Shown in pieces: positions 56,605-64,000 of a stretch of DNA of 64,000 nucleotides. Position 1 is the first letter of the stretch. Each line of letters begins with the position of its first letter. Under the pieces are notes generated by a model. That model made no database searches and was not told where the DNA came from. It was given only the letters and a program-made list of their open reading frames with translations. The translations under genes were made by a program, and so were the position numbers. Source of the stretch: Prevotella sp. (GTDB lineage Bacteria; Bacteroidota; Bacteroidia; Bacteroidales; Bacteroidaceae); the NCBI GenBank assembly GCA_017619275.1, contig JAFZSR010000016.1:16307-80306 (forward strand), written 5' to 3'.

Positions 56605-59477
56605 TTCTCTGCATCATATCTCTTATACAAAGATGTTTCGAATTGCTGTCGGAAATGTTTCAGCCGCTGACGTGCGCCCTGTCCCGACCATGAGCCGTCG
56701 TAGCGGTTGGTGCCTTGGTGGGTGCTCAGTGGTTTGCTGATTTGGTGCACGACGGCAAACGATGAGGTGGAGATGGCGTGGGTCCTGCTGTTGATGACGT
56801 AGTCGCGTGCCATCTTGTTCACTATCTTCTGTCCGTTGGCATCGATGGTGATGCTCTGTCCGTTCTTGTCGGTGACGGTCATGATTCCATTTCCACCCTT
56901 CACGTTCAGTTTCTCGCGAATACCCAGCGTGTCGGAGCATGCCGTTGCGAAGTTACCTTCTTCAATCACGTTGTCGGCATAGATGGAGTTGTCCTGGAAG
57001 TGGTAGCGAATGAAGGCATTGATTTCCTCCACCATGGCCAGAGCCTTGTCGCGGGCGGCCTGCACCTCCTCGCTGATTCTTCCTTCGGTCTTCTCCCTGT
57101 CGAGTCGCTCGTTGTATTGGTTGAAGATGACCTTGATGCTGTCCCAGTTGGGCAGTCCCCTGCTGTAGGCTTCTTGCATGGCCTCATTGTCGGGGGCGTA
57201 AACCGTGTAGTTATAGGTGTTGAAGTAGTTCACGTTGTCGGTGAGACCTCCTTTGGCTGCAAAGGTGTGGTAGGCATCCATGCGCTTCTTCTTCGTCACG
57301 GAGTTGATCTCCGTCAGTTTGTCGCTGGCAAACTCCATGATGCTGTCCATTTCGAAGCTGGTGCATAGTTCGAGGAATTCCGAGAAGCAGCTGTTGGATT
57401 GGAGCACGTCGAGCACCGATTTGTAGGCCGGGTGGATGACGTGGTCGATGGCGTAAGCCGTACCGTTAGCCTGGTTGTAGACTTGTGTGATTTGCGAGGC
57501 AGGGAAGCCGTTCTCCAGTTGGAGTCCTCCTCTCACCTGTGTGTCCTCGAAGCAAATGGCGCCGCCGTGCTTGGTCTTGTAGTATTTGTTCTTGCCGAGT
57601 TTCTCGCCGTCGCCCAGCACGATGGTATGATAGTTCAGGATGTCGACCAACTGCGTGCGGAACTGGTCGGTGCTGACACGTCCCAGCGAGTCGGCCGGTG
57701 TGGTGCCCACTTCGCCTGTGACGGGGTCGTACTTCCATGCCGAGCAGAAGACGTAGGGCGAGCGCTGGTCGTAGTAGAACTTCAGTGCGCGTGGCTGCTG
57801 TCCTGGCAACAGGTAGGCCGGGTCCACATAATAACGTCCGAAGGCGTCGTCGGTGGGGATGAAGAACGCGTAGTTGGCGCTCATGGCCAACAGATAGGCA
57901 AAGTAGTTCAAGTTGAGCGACAGCGTCTTGCGGCTCTTTCCGTCGTAGACGGCCTCGTTCATAATCTTCATGTTGCTCGACAGCGACACGGGAGCCGAGA
58001 CGGCGATGAGCGAGGGAGGTGCGAAGACGGTGTTCAGCATGTAGGCCACGCCGTTGTTGGCAATCTTCACGTCGTAAGTGCCGTCGGCGTTCTTGTTGAG
58101 CACGTCGAGCGAGAGGCCCATGGGGTCGTTGGCTTCGTCCATCACGCGGTCGAACTTCGAGGGCACCGTTCCCACGAACGAGCCTTTCATCAGATTGGCA
58201 ATAATCTGCTGCACGTTCTGCAAGGGGATGGAGTCGATGTTCTCCTCCAGGTTCTCCAGTGTGTTGGGCTTCTTTCCAAAGGCGTTGATGAGGAACTCAC
58301 CACCGCCGCCGGGCAGGAAGAATTGCTGCATGGCCTTGTCGGTGGGCACAAACATGGCAGCAATGTCCTTCAGTGGGTTCTCGCCTGCAGCGCCGTTGTT
58401 GTAGTTGTTCCATCCCGGATCGTAGGGCAACACATACTGGATGTTGTTGCGGTTGGGGTCGTTGGTCAGGGCGCTGCCTTGCGAGCGCAAGCTGAAGTAG
58501 CGCTTCTGGAAGATGGAGTCAATCTCCGGCAGGTTGTTCTGCACGGCATAGTTGTTGTAGTTCTGCGTGGTGGAGGGGTCGTAATAGGGTGCCGAGAATC
58601 GGTCCATCATGCGACTGAACAGGTCGCTCTCACCACTGTTGCGAATCACCTCGGCCAGGTTGCCCGGGGGCACCAGCACGTCCTCCATCTGGTGGATGTA
58701 GCCGTTCTTACAGGTAACGTCGGGGCCGATAATCTTGTTGCGGAAGATGTAGGCCGAGTGCTCATCCTCGTCGTAGGGCGTACCCGTCACCACCTCGAAG
58801 TCGCTGTTCTCTCCGTGCAGGGTGATGTTGTTGTTGGTCATCTGCTCCTCGGTGAAGTGCACCATCATCGGCCTGGTGGCGTCCATCACCATGTAGATGC
58901 CCTTGTCGTAATACTTCTCCCAGTAACTGTTGTTTACAGGCATGTCGGCGCGACCGCGCAGATGGGTGATGGTGTCGATGACGTTTTCACCTGTGGTGTG
59001 CTTCATCGACTGTCCCTGCACCACCGAGGTGCTGGTCTCGCTGATGTTCGACAACATCTCCACCAGGATGGCATTGTCGAGCATTGAGGCATAGAGCAGC
59101 TGCTTTTTCATGGCGGCTGTCAGGTCCTCATAGCGCTTCACGCCCCATGGGTTGCTCCCATAGAACCGTTCAAAGGCTTCATCGTTGGCGGGGAACACTG
59201 TTTTCGAACCCGTCTTCGAGAGCGTTTCTGCGTAGCCAAGGTCGTCAATCAGCCGCAGGTAGTTTTTGAAAGTGCCTTTCAGCACGCCGCCTTGCTCGCT
59301 CTTCAAGTTCTCTGGATGCTCCATGGCTTCATAGATGCTGCCTCCCAACCACGACGGATAGTTGTCGGGGTCGTCGAGCTTGTAGTCATCCGTGCAAGCC
59401 GTAAGCATGCCACAGGCTATGGCAATACCGACCGCAAAGCGCTTCTTTCTGGCTAAATCTGCAAAAAAGTGACTCAT
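56601..59477 (-). CDS. Large fasciclin-domain lipoprotein
   Basis: 958 residues from ATG 59477 (MSHFFADLARKKRFAVGIAIACGMLTAC; lipobox LTAC). At least three FAS1-like regions: ~55-260 (GTFKNYLRLIDDLGYAETLSKTGSKTVFPANDEAFERFYGS ... NGYIHQMEDVLVPPG), ~265-505 (NLAEVIRNSGESDLFSRMMDRFSAPYY ... ANNGVAYMLNTVFAPP) and ~720-940 (NSCFSEFLELCTSFE ... YNYTVYAPDNEAMQEAYSRGLPNW). It is much larger than the two downstream fasciclin proteins, about 585 and 690 residues, and lies between the CotH gene and SusC pair 1. Probably on the outer surface; ligand unknown. Confidence 0.9.
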   Translation of the reverse strand: MSHFFADLARKKRFAVGIAIACGMLTACTDDYKLDDPDNYPSWLGGSIYEAMEHPENLKSEQGGVLKGTFKNYLRLIDDLGYAETLSKTGSKTVFPANDEAFERFYGSNPWGVKRYEDLTAAMKKQLLYASMLDNAILVEMLSNISETSTSVVQGQSMKHTTGENVIDTITHLRGRADMPVNNSYWEKYYDKGIYMVMDATRPMMVHFTEEQMTNNNITLHGENSDFEVVTGTPYDEDEHSAYIFRNKIIGPDVTCKNGYIHQMEDVLVPPGNLAEVIRNSGESDLFSRMMDRFSAPYYDPSTTQNYNNYAVQNNLPEIDSIFQKRYFSLRSQGSALTNDPNRNNIQYVLPYDPGWNNYNNGAAGENPLKDIAAMFVPTDKAMQQFFLPGGGGEFLINAFGKKPNTLENLEENIDSIPLQNVQQIIANLMKGSFVGTVPSKFDRVMDEANDPMGLSLDVLNKNADGTYDVKIANNGVAYMLNTVFAPPSLIAVSAPVSLSSNMKIMNEAVYDGKSRKTLSLNLNYFAYLLAMSANYAFFIPTDDAFGRYYVDPAYLLPGQQPRALKFYYDQRSPYVFCSAWKYDPVTGEVGTTPADSLGRVSTDQFRTQLVDILNYHTIVLGDGEKLGKNKYYKTKHGGAICFEDTQVRGGLQLENGFPASQITQVYNQANGTAYAIDHVIHPAYKSVLDVLQSNSCFSEFLELCTSFEMDSIMEFASDKLTEINSVTKKKRMDAYHTFAAKGGLTDNVNYFNTYNYTVYAPDNEAMQEAYSRGLPNWDSIKVIFNQYNERLDREKTEGRISEEVQAARDKALAMVEEINAFIRYHFQDNSIYADNVIEEGNFATACSDTLGIREKLNVKGGNGIMTVTDKNGQSITIDANGQKIVNKMARDYVINSRTHAISTSSFAVVHQISKPLSTHQGTNRYDGSWSGQGARQRLKHFRQQFETSLYKRYDAEN

Positions 59478-59497
59478 GATCATTGATGTTTTATTTA

Positions 59498-59522
59498 TAT
59501 TTACGAATTATCGAATTGTCAA
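59498..59522 (-). repeat. Degenerate AATTGAC heptamers after the CotH stop
   Basis: On the minus strand after the stop: AATTGAC, AATTCGA, TAATTCG, TAAATAT, a 7-base period. Confidence 0.55.
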
Positions 59523-61574
59523 TTATTTCTTCAGCTTCACGCTGTGCTTGCGCCCATTCTCGCTCCAGGTCACGATGTAGAGGCCGGCGGGGTAGGGGAG
59601 CATGTTGAAGTCGTCGCACGCACGGAAAGTGCCCACGCGGTGGCCCTTCACGTTATAAACGCCGACCGTGAACGTGAGCTGCTGCAGGTTCTCGGCACCA
59701 AAGTGCAGACGGCCATTGGCGTCGTCGTAGGCCAGGGCATAGTCCATCGTCGGTGTCTCGATGCCTGTATCCATCGTGCCTGCAACGACGGGAAGCCACA
59801 GGCGGTTGCTCGACAGCTTGTCGCGCTCGTTGCTGGTGTAGCTGATGACGCGTGTTCCGTCGGCGGCATTGCCACTGTTCAGGTTGGCTGCATGCCCGCT
59901 CCAGCGGCTGATGATGTTGTAGTAGTCGTCTGCTTGGGCCACGAAGTTCCATTGCTGGCGCAGGTCGGTGGAGTCGGGTAGGGCCAGTGCGAGGTTGCCG
60001 CCCACATTCGTGGTGGCGGTGCTGCCCTTGGGGCTGGGGTCGGAGAGGGCCTGCCCCGTGGCACGGTTCACGATGAAGAGGAAACCGTTGCCCAGCGTGG
60101 TGATGTGCCACTGCTGGCTCTCGCTGTTCTCGTCGCGCTGACGGCAGCACAGTTCGTCGACTTCGCTGTCGACGTCGAAGCAGGTGTGGGTTCCCCTGTT
60201 GCTGATGGCGTAGTAGCTCAGGCTGTCGGCCTTGAAGTCGGGCACGATTATTACGGGGGGCTCTTCTATCTCTATGCCTATTTCGGCGGCAAAGGCGCGG
60301 GTGAGGAATCGCATGTGGTTCTTGATGTAGTCGCGCACATAGTCTACGTATTCGCCGTAGGTGCTATAGAGCACTCGCTCACGCAAGGCCCTTGTGCGGA
60401 TGCCCCATAGCTCGAAGTTCAGCTGTTGCGAGGCATCGATGAGCGTTGTCAGGCTGTCCAGCTTGTCATAGAGATACTGTTCCAGCCCTTCGTCCACCAG
60501 TTCTTGGTAGCGGCGGTTGATGAGCTGTCCAAACCATGGGTCCTCCCACAACTTCTTCATCCACCTCCTGCAACCGTTGGATTGGCCGTAGCCGTAGTCC
60601 TTCATCAGCTGCTGCTCGGTGTTGTTGCCGCCACCACGGTCGTTGCGGTCGTCGTTGTTGTAGGCAATGTCGTAGTCCCACAGCGGCCCCCAATAGAGGC
60701 GGTCGTCATCCTGCTCCTTATAGAAATAGGTGCTGAAGAAGCCGTCCACATTGCCACTCACCTCGGTGCAGATATACCAATTGGCCAGCGTGGTGGAGTC
60801 CACCATCTGGCGATAGCCCGTCAGCGGGTCGGTGAAAGAGTCCGAGTACAAGCGGTCCTCAAACTCTTGCACATAGTTCCTGATGTAGCGGTATTGCCTA
60901 TGGTCTATCTCGTCTTCGTCGGGATAGTGGATGCGCACGGGCACGCTGTTTCTGTTGGTGAAGAATCCCGATATACCCTGCATAAAGTCGTTGAAACCAT
61001 CCACCTCCAGCAGGTAGCCTCCCGTGATGTTGCTTTGGTCGGTGAGCGGATAGTCCTGTTCCACCACGTTCACGCGGTGCGGACGCACGTCCACCTGGTC
61101 CGACAGTTGGTAGTTGCCCACATACGAGCCGTTGATGGTGAGGTCGACGAACTTGGCCGCTGGGTTAAATGGCAATCCGGCACGCTCGCCCATTAGGCTG
61201 GTGATGGCATTGCGCAGCAGCGTCTTGTCGCCATGATTGGCTAGCAGCGTCCACTTCTTTGTGTTGGCATAGCCCTTGCCCAGCAGCTTCACCTTCGAGG
61301 CGAATTTCAGCTTGTAGGGCTTCTTGGCCAGCGAGGCGGTGGAATTGCCGCGCACGCGCACCTCCAGCGAGTCGAAGAACGACACGTTGTCGGCCTCGTC
61401 CACATACCACATCCGCGCCAGCACCATTATGTCCTTGCTCCAGATGCCCTCGCCCGTGAAAGTGTCGATGTATATATGAGGCAGATTAGTCAAACGCACA
61501 TGCTCTCCCATGTCCTGAGCCCTCATGCCCAGACATGCAGCCAGCACCGCCAGCAGGAGCAGAAATCTTCTCAT
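59523..61574 (-). CDS. Secreted CotH-kinase family protein with RICIN-like and sorting domains
   Basis: 683 residues. Signal peptide (MRRFLLLLAVLAACLGMRAQ). The CotH domain (~25-400) has LEVRVRGNSTASLAKKPYKLKFASKVKLLGK, WTLLANHGDKTLLRNAI, GYLLEVDGFND and the metal-binding LYWGPLWDYDIAYNND motif. A ~150-residue RICIN-like beta-trefoil (~460-620; SQQWHITTLGNGFLFIVNRATGQAL, RQQWNFVAQADDYYNIISRWSGHAANLNSGN) and a C-terminal Por-type sorting segment (GVYNVKGHRVGTFRACDDFNMLPYPAGLYIVTW) follow. CotH phosphorylates spore-coat proteins in Bacillus; here the operon context suggests the fasciclin lipoproteins as possible targets, which is inference. It is the first gene, with its own -7 box. Confidence 0.9.
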   Translation of the reverse strand: MRRFLLLLAVLAACLGMRAQDMGEHVRLTNLPHIYIDTFTGEGIWSKDIMVLARMWYVDEADNVSFFDSLEVRVRGNSTASLAKKPYKLKFASKVKLLGKGYANTKKWTLLANHGDKTLLRNAITSLMGERAGLPFNPAAKFVDLTINGSYVGNYQLSDQVDVRPHRVNVVEQDYPLTDQSNITGGYLLEVDGFNDFMQGISGFFTNRNSVPVRIHYPDEDEIDHRQYRYIRNYVQEFEDRLYSDSFTDPLTGYRQMVDSTTLANWYICTEVSGNVDGFFSTYFYKEQDDDRLYWGPLWDYDIAYNNDDRNDRGGGNNTEQQLMKDYGYGQSNGCRRWMKKLWEDPWFGQLINRRYQELVDEGLEQYLYDKLDSLTTLIDASQQLNFELWGIRTRALRERVLYSTYGEYVDYVRDYIKNHMRFLTRAFAAEIGIEIEEPPVIIVPDFKADSLSYYAISNRGTHTCFDVDSEVDELCCRQRDENSESQQWHITTLGNGFLFIVNRATGQALSDPSPKGSTATTNVGGNLALALPDSTDLRQQWNFVAQADDYYNIISRWSGHAANLNSGNAADGTRVISYTSNERDKLSSNRLWLPVVAGTMDTGIETPTMDYALAYDDANGRLHFGAENLQQLTFTVGVYNVKGHRVGTFRACDDFNMLPYPAGLYIVTWSENGRKHSVKLKK

Positions 61575-61604
61575 CCTTGTCTTCGGTTAATAAGCAATCG
61601 GCTG

Positions 61605-61612
61605 CAAAGTTA
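61605..61612 (-). promoter_or_regulatory. -7 box TAACTTTG for the 8-gene operon
   Basis: It lies 31 bases before ATG 61574, divergent from the -7 box at 61782. No other good box was noticed inside the operon. Confidence 0.6.
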
Positions 61613-61781
61613 CGATTTTTTTTTCATTTTAAAGAATAATTAGGAAAGAAAGATTCAGATAAAAACAAAAAAACTTCCACCACTTGCAATGTTTTCATCG
61701 ACGAACGCCTCTTCTCCGATAAATGGCCGATAATTTCTGTACTTTTTTCACAGAAAACGAATAAAAATCCAAAACATTTCG

Positions 61782-61789
61782 TACTTTTG
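61782..61789 (+). promoter_or_regulatory. -7 box TACTTTTG for the TlpA-type gene
   Basis: It lies 61 bases before ATG 61851. Confidence 0.6.
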
Positions 61790-61850
61790 CAGCAGAAAGA
61801 ATAATGAACGCGTCATGTGTACCTTTCTTATAGATATTAAAACCATCCAA

Positions 61851-63308
61851 ATGAACAAGAAAGTCATCATTGCCATCCTTCTTGCCTTTGTGGCATGTAT
61901 TCCTGTGTTCTCGCAAACCTCATCATCCCTTCCGATATGGGAGCGCAAGAGTGCTCCTGCCGTTATCCTGGGACGCTATGTCGACAGGGAGCCTGGCGAC
62001 AAGGACAAGCACCCTTCCTATTGGGGCAATAGTGAATCGTTGAAGGGCAGTGGCTATCCTGAACTCACTTTTGATTCCGTTGCTGGCACGTTCACCCTCA
62101 CATGGGACATCTGCTATCCACTTAAACACGATTTTTCGGGATGGTCGGTCATGCTCTTCCCTGGCGACACCGTCAGCGTTGATTTCAACAAAAAAGCTTT
62201 CGAGGCATACCAAGCCTACAATAGAGAAACACCCTATGACAGCGTCACTACTCCGAAGCTACAAGAACTCTGGAAGAAAGCCATCCACATCGAAGGCGCA
62301 TCCTTTGACCTGCCCCTGCCCATTCACATGAAAAGTATGAAGTTGGGATATACTCGAGAATTTGCCACGGCTCACTATCACGATACCCTTGACGAATGGC
62401 GCGAATTGTGCTGGAATGAGTTTCAAGATGTCGTGAACCAGTTAGATTCCATCGACCTCACGCCAGAGGAAAAGGAATTCCAACGAATGTTGATAGAACA
62501 GGATTACTTGAGAAAACTAAGAGACTACACATTCTCAAAGAAGATTTATGATTTAACCAAGGATCCTGACTCGCTGGCCATGTTCCAGAAAGAGTTCACC
62601 TTCAAAGACCCTCATGCGCCCGAGTTGACTTATTATCGCAGCACGCTCGGTTTCTTCGCCTATTTGAAACGTTCTCAAATTGATGATGGAAAGCTATATA
62701 TTCAGGCCAATGGACTGGAAGATTCGCCCTTAGGTCGCTGGTTCAAGGAACTGGATGAGGCCAAGGCCGTGATGGCTCAGGCGAAAGCCAACCAACCTGT
62801 GGATGAAAGCCAGTTGAACGCCCTGTCGCCAGAGTTCCAAGCGCAAATACGTGAAGTGCAGGCCCTTCTTAAACAAGAAGCCGCCGACAGCGAGGGCAAA
62901 CGCTGCGAGCTGCCCGAAGGTACACCACAAGAATGGTTGCCCAAAATCGTAGCTGAGCACAAAGGGCATATCGTCTTCGTCGATTTCTGGGCCACCTGGT
63001 GCGGTCCCTGTCGTAAGGGAATGAAGGAAATGGAGACGGTGAAGGATGAGCTGAGAAAGCGTGGCGTCGATTTCGTCTATATCACCGACACCAGCAGCGA
63101 CGCCAACGATTGGCTGAAAATTGTCGCCCAGCACGCCGGCGACCACTACATCGTGCCTCAAGAAAAGATGAATGTAATGCAAATCCCCGAGTACGATAAT
63201 GCCATCCCCCATTATCTCATCTACGACCGCGAGGGCAAGCTCGTTAAGGCCATCATCGGCTGGACGGGCGTGGAAAAAATGATGGAGGAACTGTCAAAGG
63301 TGGAATGA
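61851..63308 (+). CDS. TlpA-type thioredoxin-domain protein with long N-terminal region
   Basis: 485 residues from ATG 61851 (MNKKVIIAILLAFVACIPVFSQ, signal peptide). The first ~340 residues are a Bacteroidetes-type extension (TFDSVAGTFTLTWDICYPLKHDFSGWSVMLFPGDTVSVDFN early on, then helices) that precedes the C-terminal thioredoxin fold: IVFVDFWATWCGPCRKGMKEMETV (CGPC at residue ~383), then FVYITDTSSDANDWLKIV and the cis-Pro region NAIPHYLIYDREGKLVKAIIGW. It is expected in the periplasm as a disulphide reductase. It is divergent from the CotH operon, which encodes extracytoplasmic proteins. Confidence 0.88.
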   Translation: MNKKVIIAILLAFVACIPVFSQTSSSLPIWERKSAPAVILGRYVDREPGDKDKHPSYWGNSESLKGSGYPELTFDSVAGTFTLTWDICYPLKHDFSGWSVMLFPGDTVSVDFNKKAFEAYQAYNRETPYDSVTTPKLQELWKKAIHIEGASFDLPLPIHMKSMKLGYTREFATAHYHDTLDEWRELCWNEFQDVVNQLDSIDLTPEEKEFQRMLIEQDYLRKLRDYTFSKKIYDLTKDPDSLAMFQKEFTFKDPHAPELTYYRSTLGFFAYLKRSQIDDGKLYIQANGLEDSPLGRWFKELDEAKAVMAQAKANQPVDESQLNALSPEFQAQIREVQALLKQEAADSEGKRCELPEGTPQEWLPKIVAEHKGHIVFVDFWATWCGPCRKGMKEMETVKDELRKRGVDFVYITDTSSDANDWLKIVAQHAGDHYIVPQEKMNVMQIPEYDNAIPHYLIYDREGKLVKAIIGWTGVEKMMEELSKVE

Positions 63309-64000
63309 GGCTATTCCGTTTAACCACAAACGGTCATTAAATGAAAAAGAAAAGTAATTATGGGAAATTATGATTAACTCAAGTTTCGGAAATAATTTGC
63401 GCATCTTAAGGCCGAAGGCCTGTCAGATTCCGAAACTTGATTTATATAATTTAAATTCGTAGAAAAAATATGGCCAATTCTTTGCTAGCAAAGCGCGTAG
63501 CGAGTCTACAAATTCGTTTCCAATATACTATTTACTGAATGAAATTTGATTTTTATGATTCAAATTCGCATCCAAAGCGCCCGCACGAGCGGGCTGTATG
63601 CCCCGTTTCCGTCTGCCAGCGCACCGTTTTCCGCCGCCAACGCACCGTTTTCCCTTCATCCCAGTGCCCACAGTGTGGACACTGTGACATGTGACTTTGT
63701 GACATTAAGCACCTCCGATATGTGTGCGCCCCTCCCTGCGATATAACTATATATAAATAATATATAATTATTATTAATAATATATAAATTATAATACCCT
63801 CTTTTTCCTCCCCCCATATTCAACCTCCTTAATGTCACAAAGTCACATGTCACAAAGTCGCATATCTGTGTCTGGAGATCAAACCCACCGTCGCGTTTCA
63901 CGACGGTGGTTATGAGACCCGAGTCGGGGCTGCGCAAAGTACTTGCGAAACTTGACTTCGTGAGCAAAATTATAGGCAATTAGGAAAATTCGTTTCGAAA
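63309..64000. other. AT-rich repeat region at the window end, no gene
   Basis: Inverted repeats are at 63379-63390/63429-63440 (12 bp) and 63684-63709/63828-63853 (26 bp perfect, made of GTGACAT-like units around an AT-rich core), with a 9-bp hairpin at 63885-63909. A 36-bp dispersed repeat copy ends the window (about 63966-63998). Confidence 0.75.
63684..63853. repeat. 26-bp perfect inverted repeat around an AT-rich core
   Basis: 63684-63709 is the exact reverse complement of 63828-63853. The arms contain GTGACAT/GTGACTT units spaced 7-8 bases apart. Confidence 0.85.

Noticed and set aside
1-64000. tRNA, rRNA, tmRNA genes or an origin of replication
   Set aside because: No cloverleaf with a TTC arm, rRNA segment, tmRNA-like ends or DnaA-box cluster was noticed by eye; a covariance-model scan would be needed to exclude them fully.

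Overview
The window looks like chromosomal DNA from a Bacteroidales bacterium, most likely Prevotellaceae. The evidence is two SusC/SusD pairs, Bacteroidetes-type -7 boxes (TAnnTTTG) in front of many genes, general absence of Shine-Dalgarno sequences, and families typical of the phylum (DUF2851, DUF4254, DUF3332, 7TM-HD, fasciclin lipoproteins). Most genes are GC-rich. Two stretches (about 1.9-5.7 kb and 20.95-21.4 kb) and the last 700 bases are clearly more AT-rich.

Layout. 1-1881: 3' part of a dipeptidyl-peptidase IV-type serine peptidase. 1.9-5.7 kb: AT-rich island with a dispersed palindromic repeat, an orphan antitoxin, a long structured RNA leader, and a tightly coupled SPFH-GYF / membrane protein / zinc-ribbon-CFI-box operon. 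5.7-11.5 kb (minus): mntP, a beta-helix carbohydrate-binding protein, a lipoprotein, a GH10-like hydrolase, a HAD phosphatase, smpB and a DMP19 protein. 11.7-17.1 kb (plus): DUF2851, thioesterase, dprA, queH, DUF4254, GT9 and rubredoxin. 17.2-19.2 kb (minus): 7TM-HD phosphodiesterase. 19.4-23.7 kb (plus): gltX, an S23 four-helix-bundle cassette, waaA and two small membrane proteins. 23.9-28.2 kb (minus): an unrecognised 798-aa membrane protein, a TraX-like protein and prfB. 28.4-29.8 kb: aldA. 29.9-34.8 kb (minus): rubrerythrin, sstT, metallophosphoesterase, a carboxypeptidase-regulatory-domain protein and ung. 35.3-41.5 kb: a receiver/PEP-binding-domain protein, small secreted proteins and an LD-carboxypeptidase. 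41.5-42.2 kb: nested repeats. 42.2-61.6 kb (minus): one probable 8-gene operon, CotH kinase, fasciclin, SusC, SusD, fasciclin, fasciclin, SusC, SusD. 61.9-63.3 kb: a TlpA-type thioredoxin. 63.3-64 kb: repeat-rich, no gene.

The strongest candidates for something undescribed are (a) the CotH-fasciclin-SusCD operon, which contains no recognisable glycan-degrading enzyme; (b) the SPFH/zinc-ribbon island with its structured leader; and (c) an unusually dense and layered set of small repeats: seven-base tandem repeats that start at gene stop codons, a 245-bp MITE-like element nested in a GC-rich palindrome, the same palindrome family inserted in frame in a coding gene, a four-helix-bundle gene flanked by inverted tandem repeats, and hairpin elements in divergent promoters.

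Functional names come from reading motifs in translations; no database search was run.
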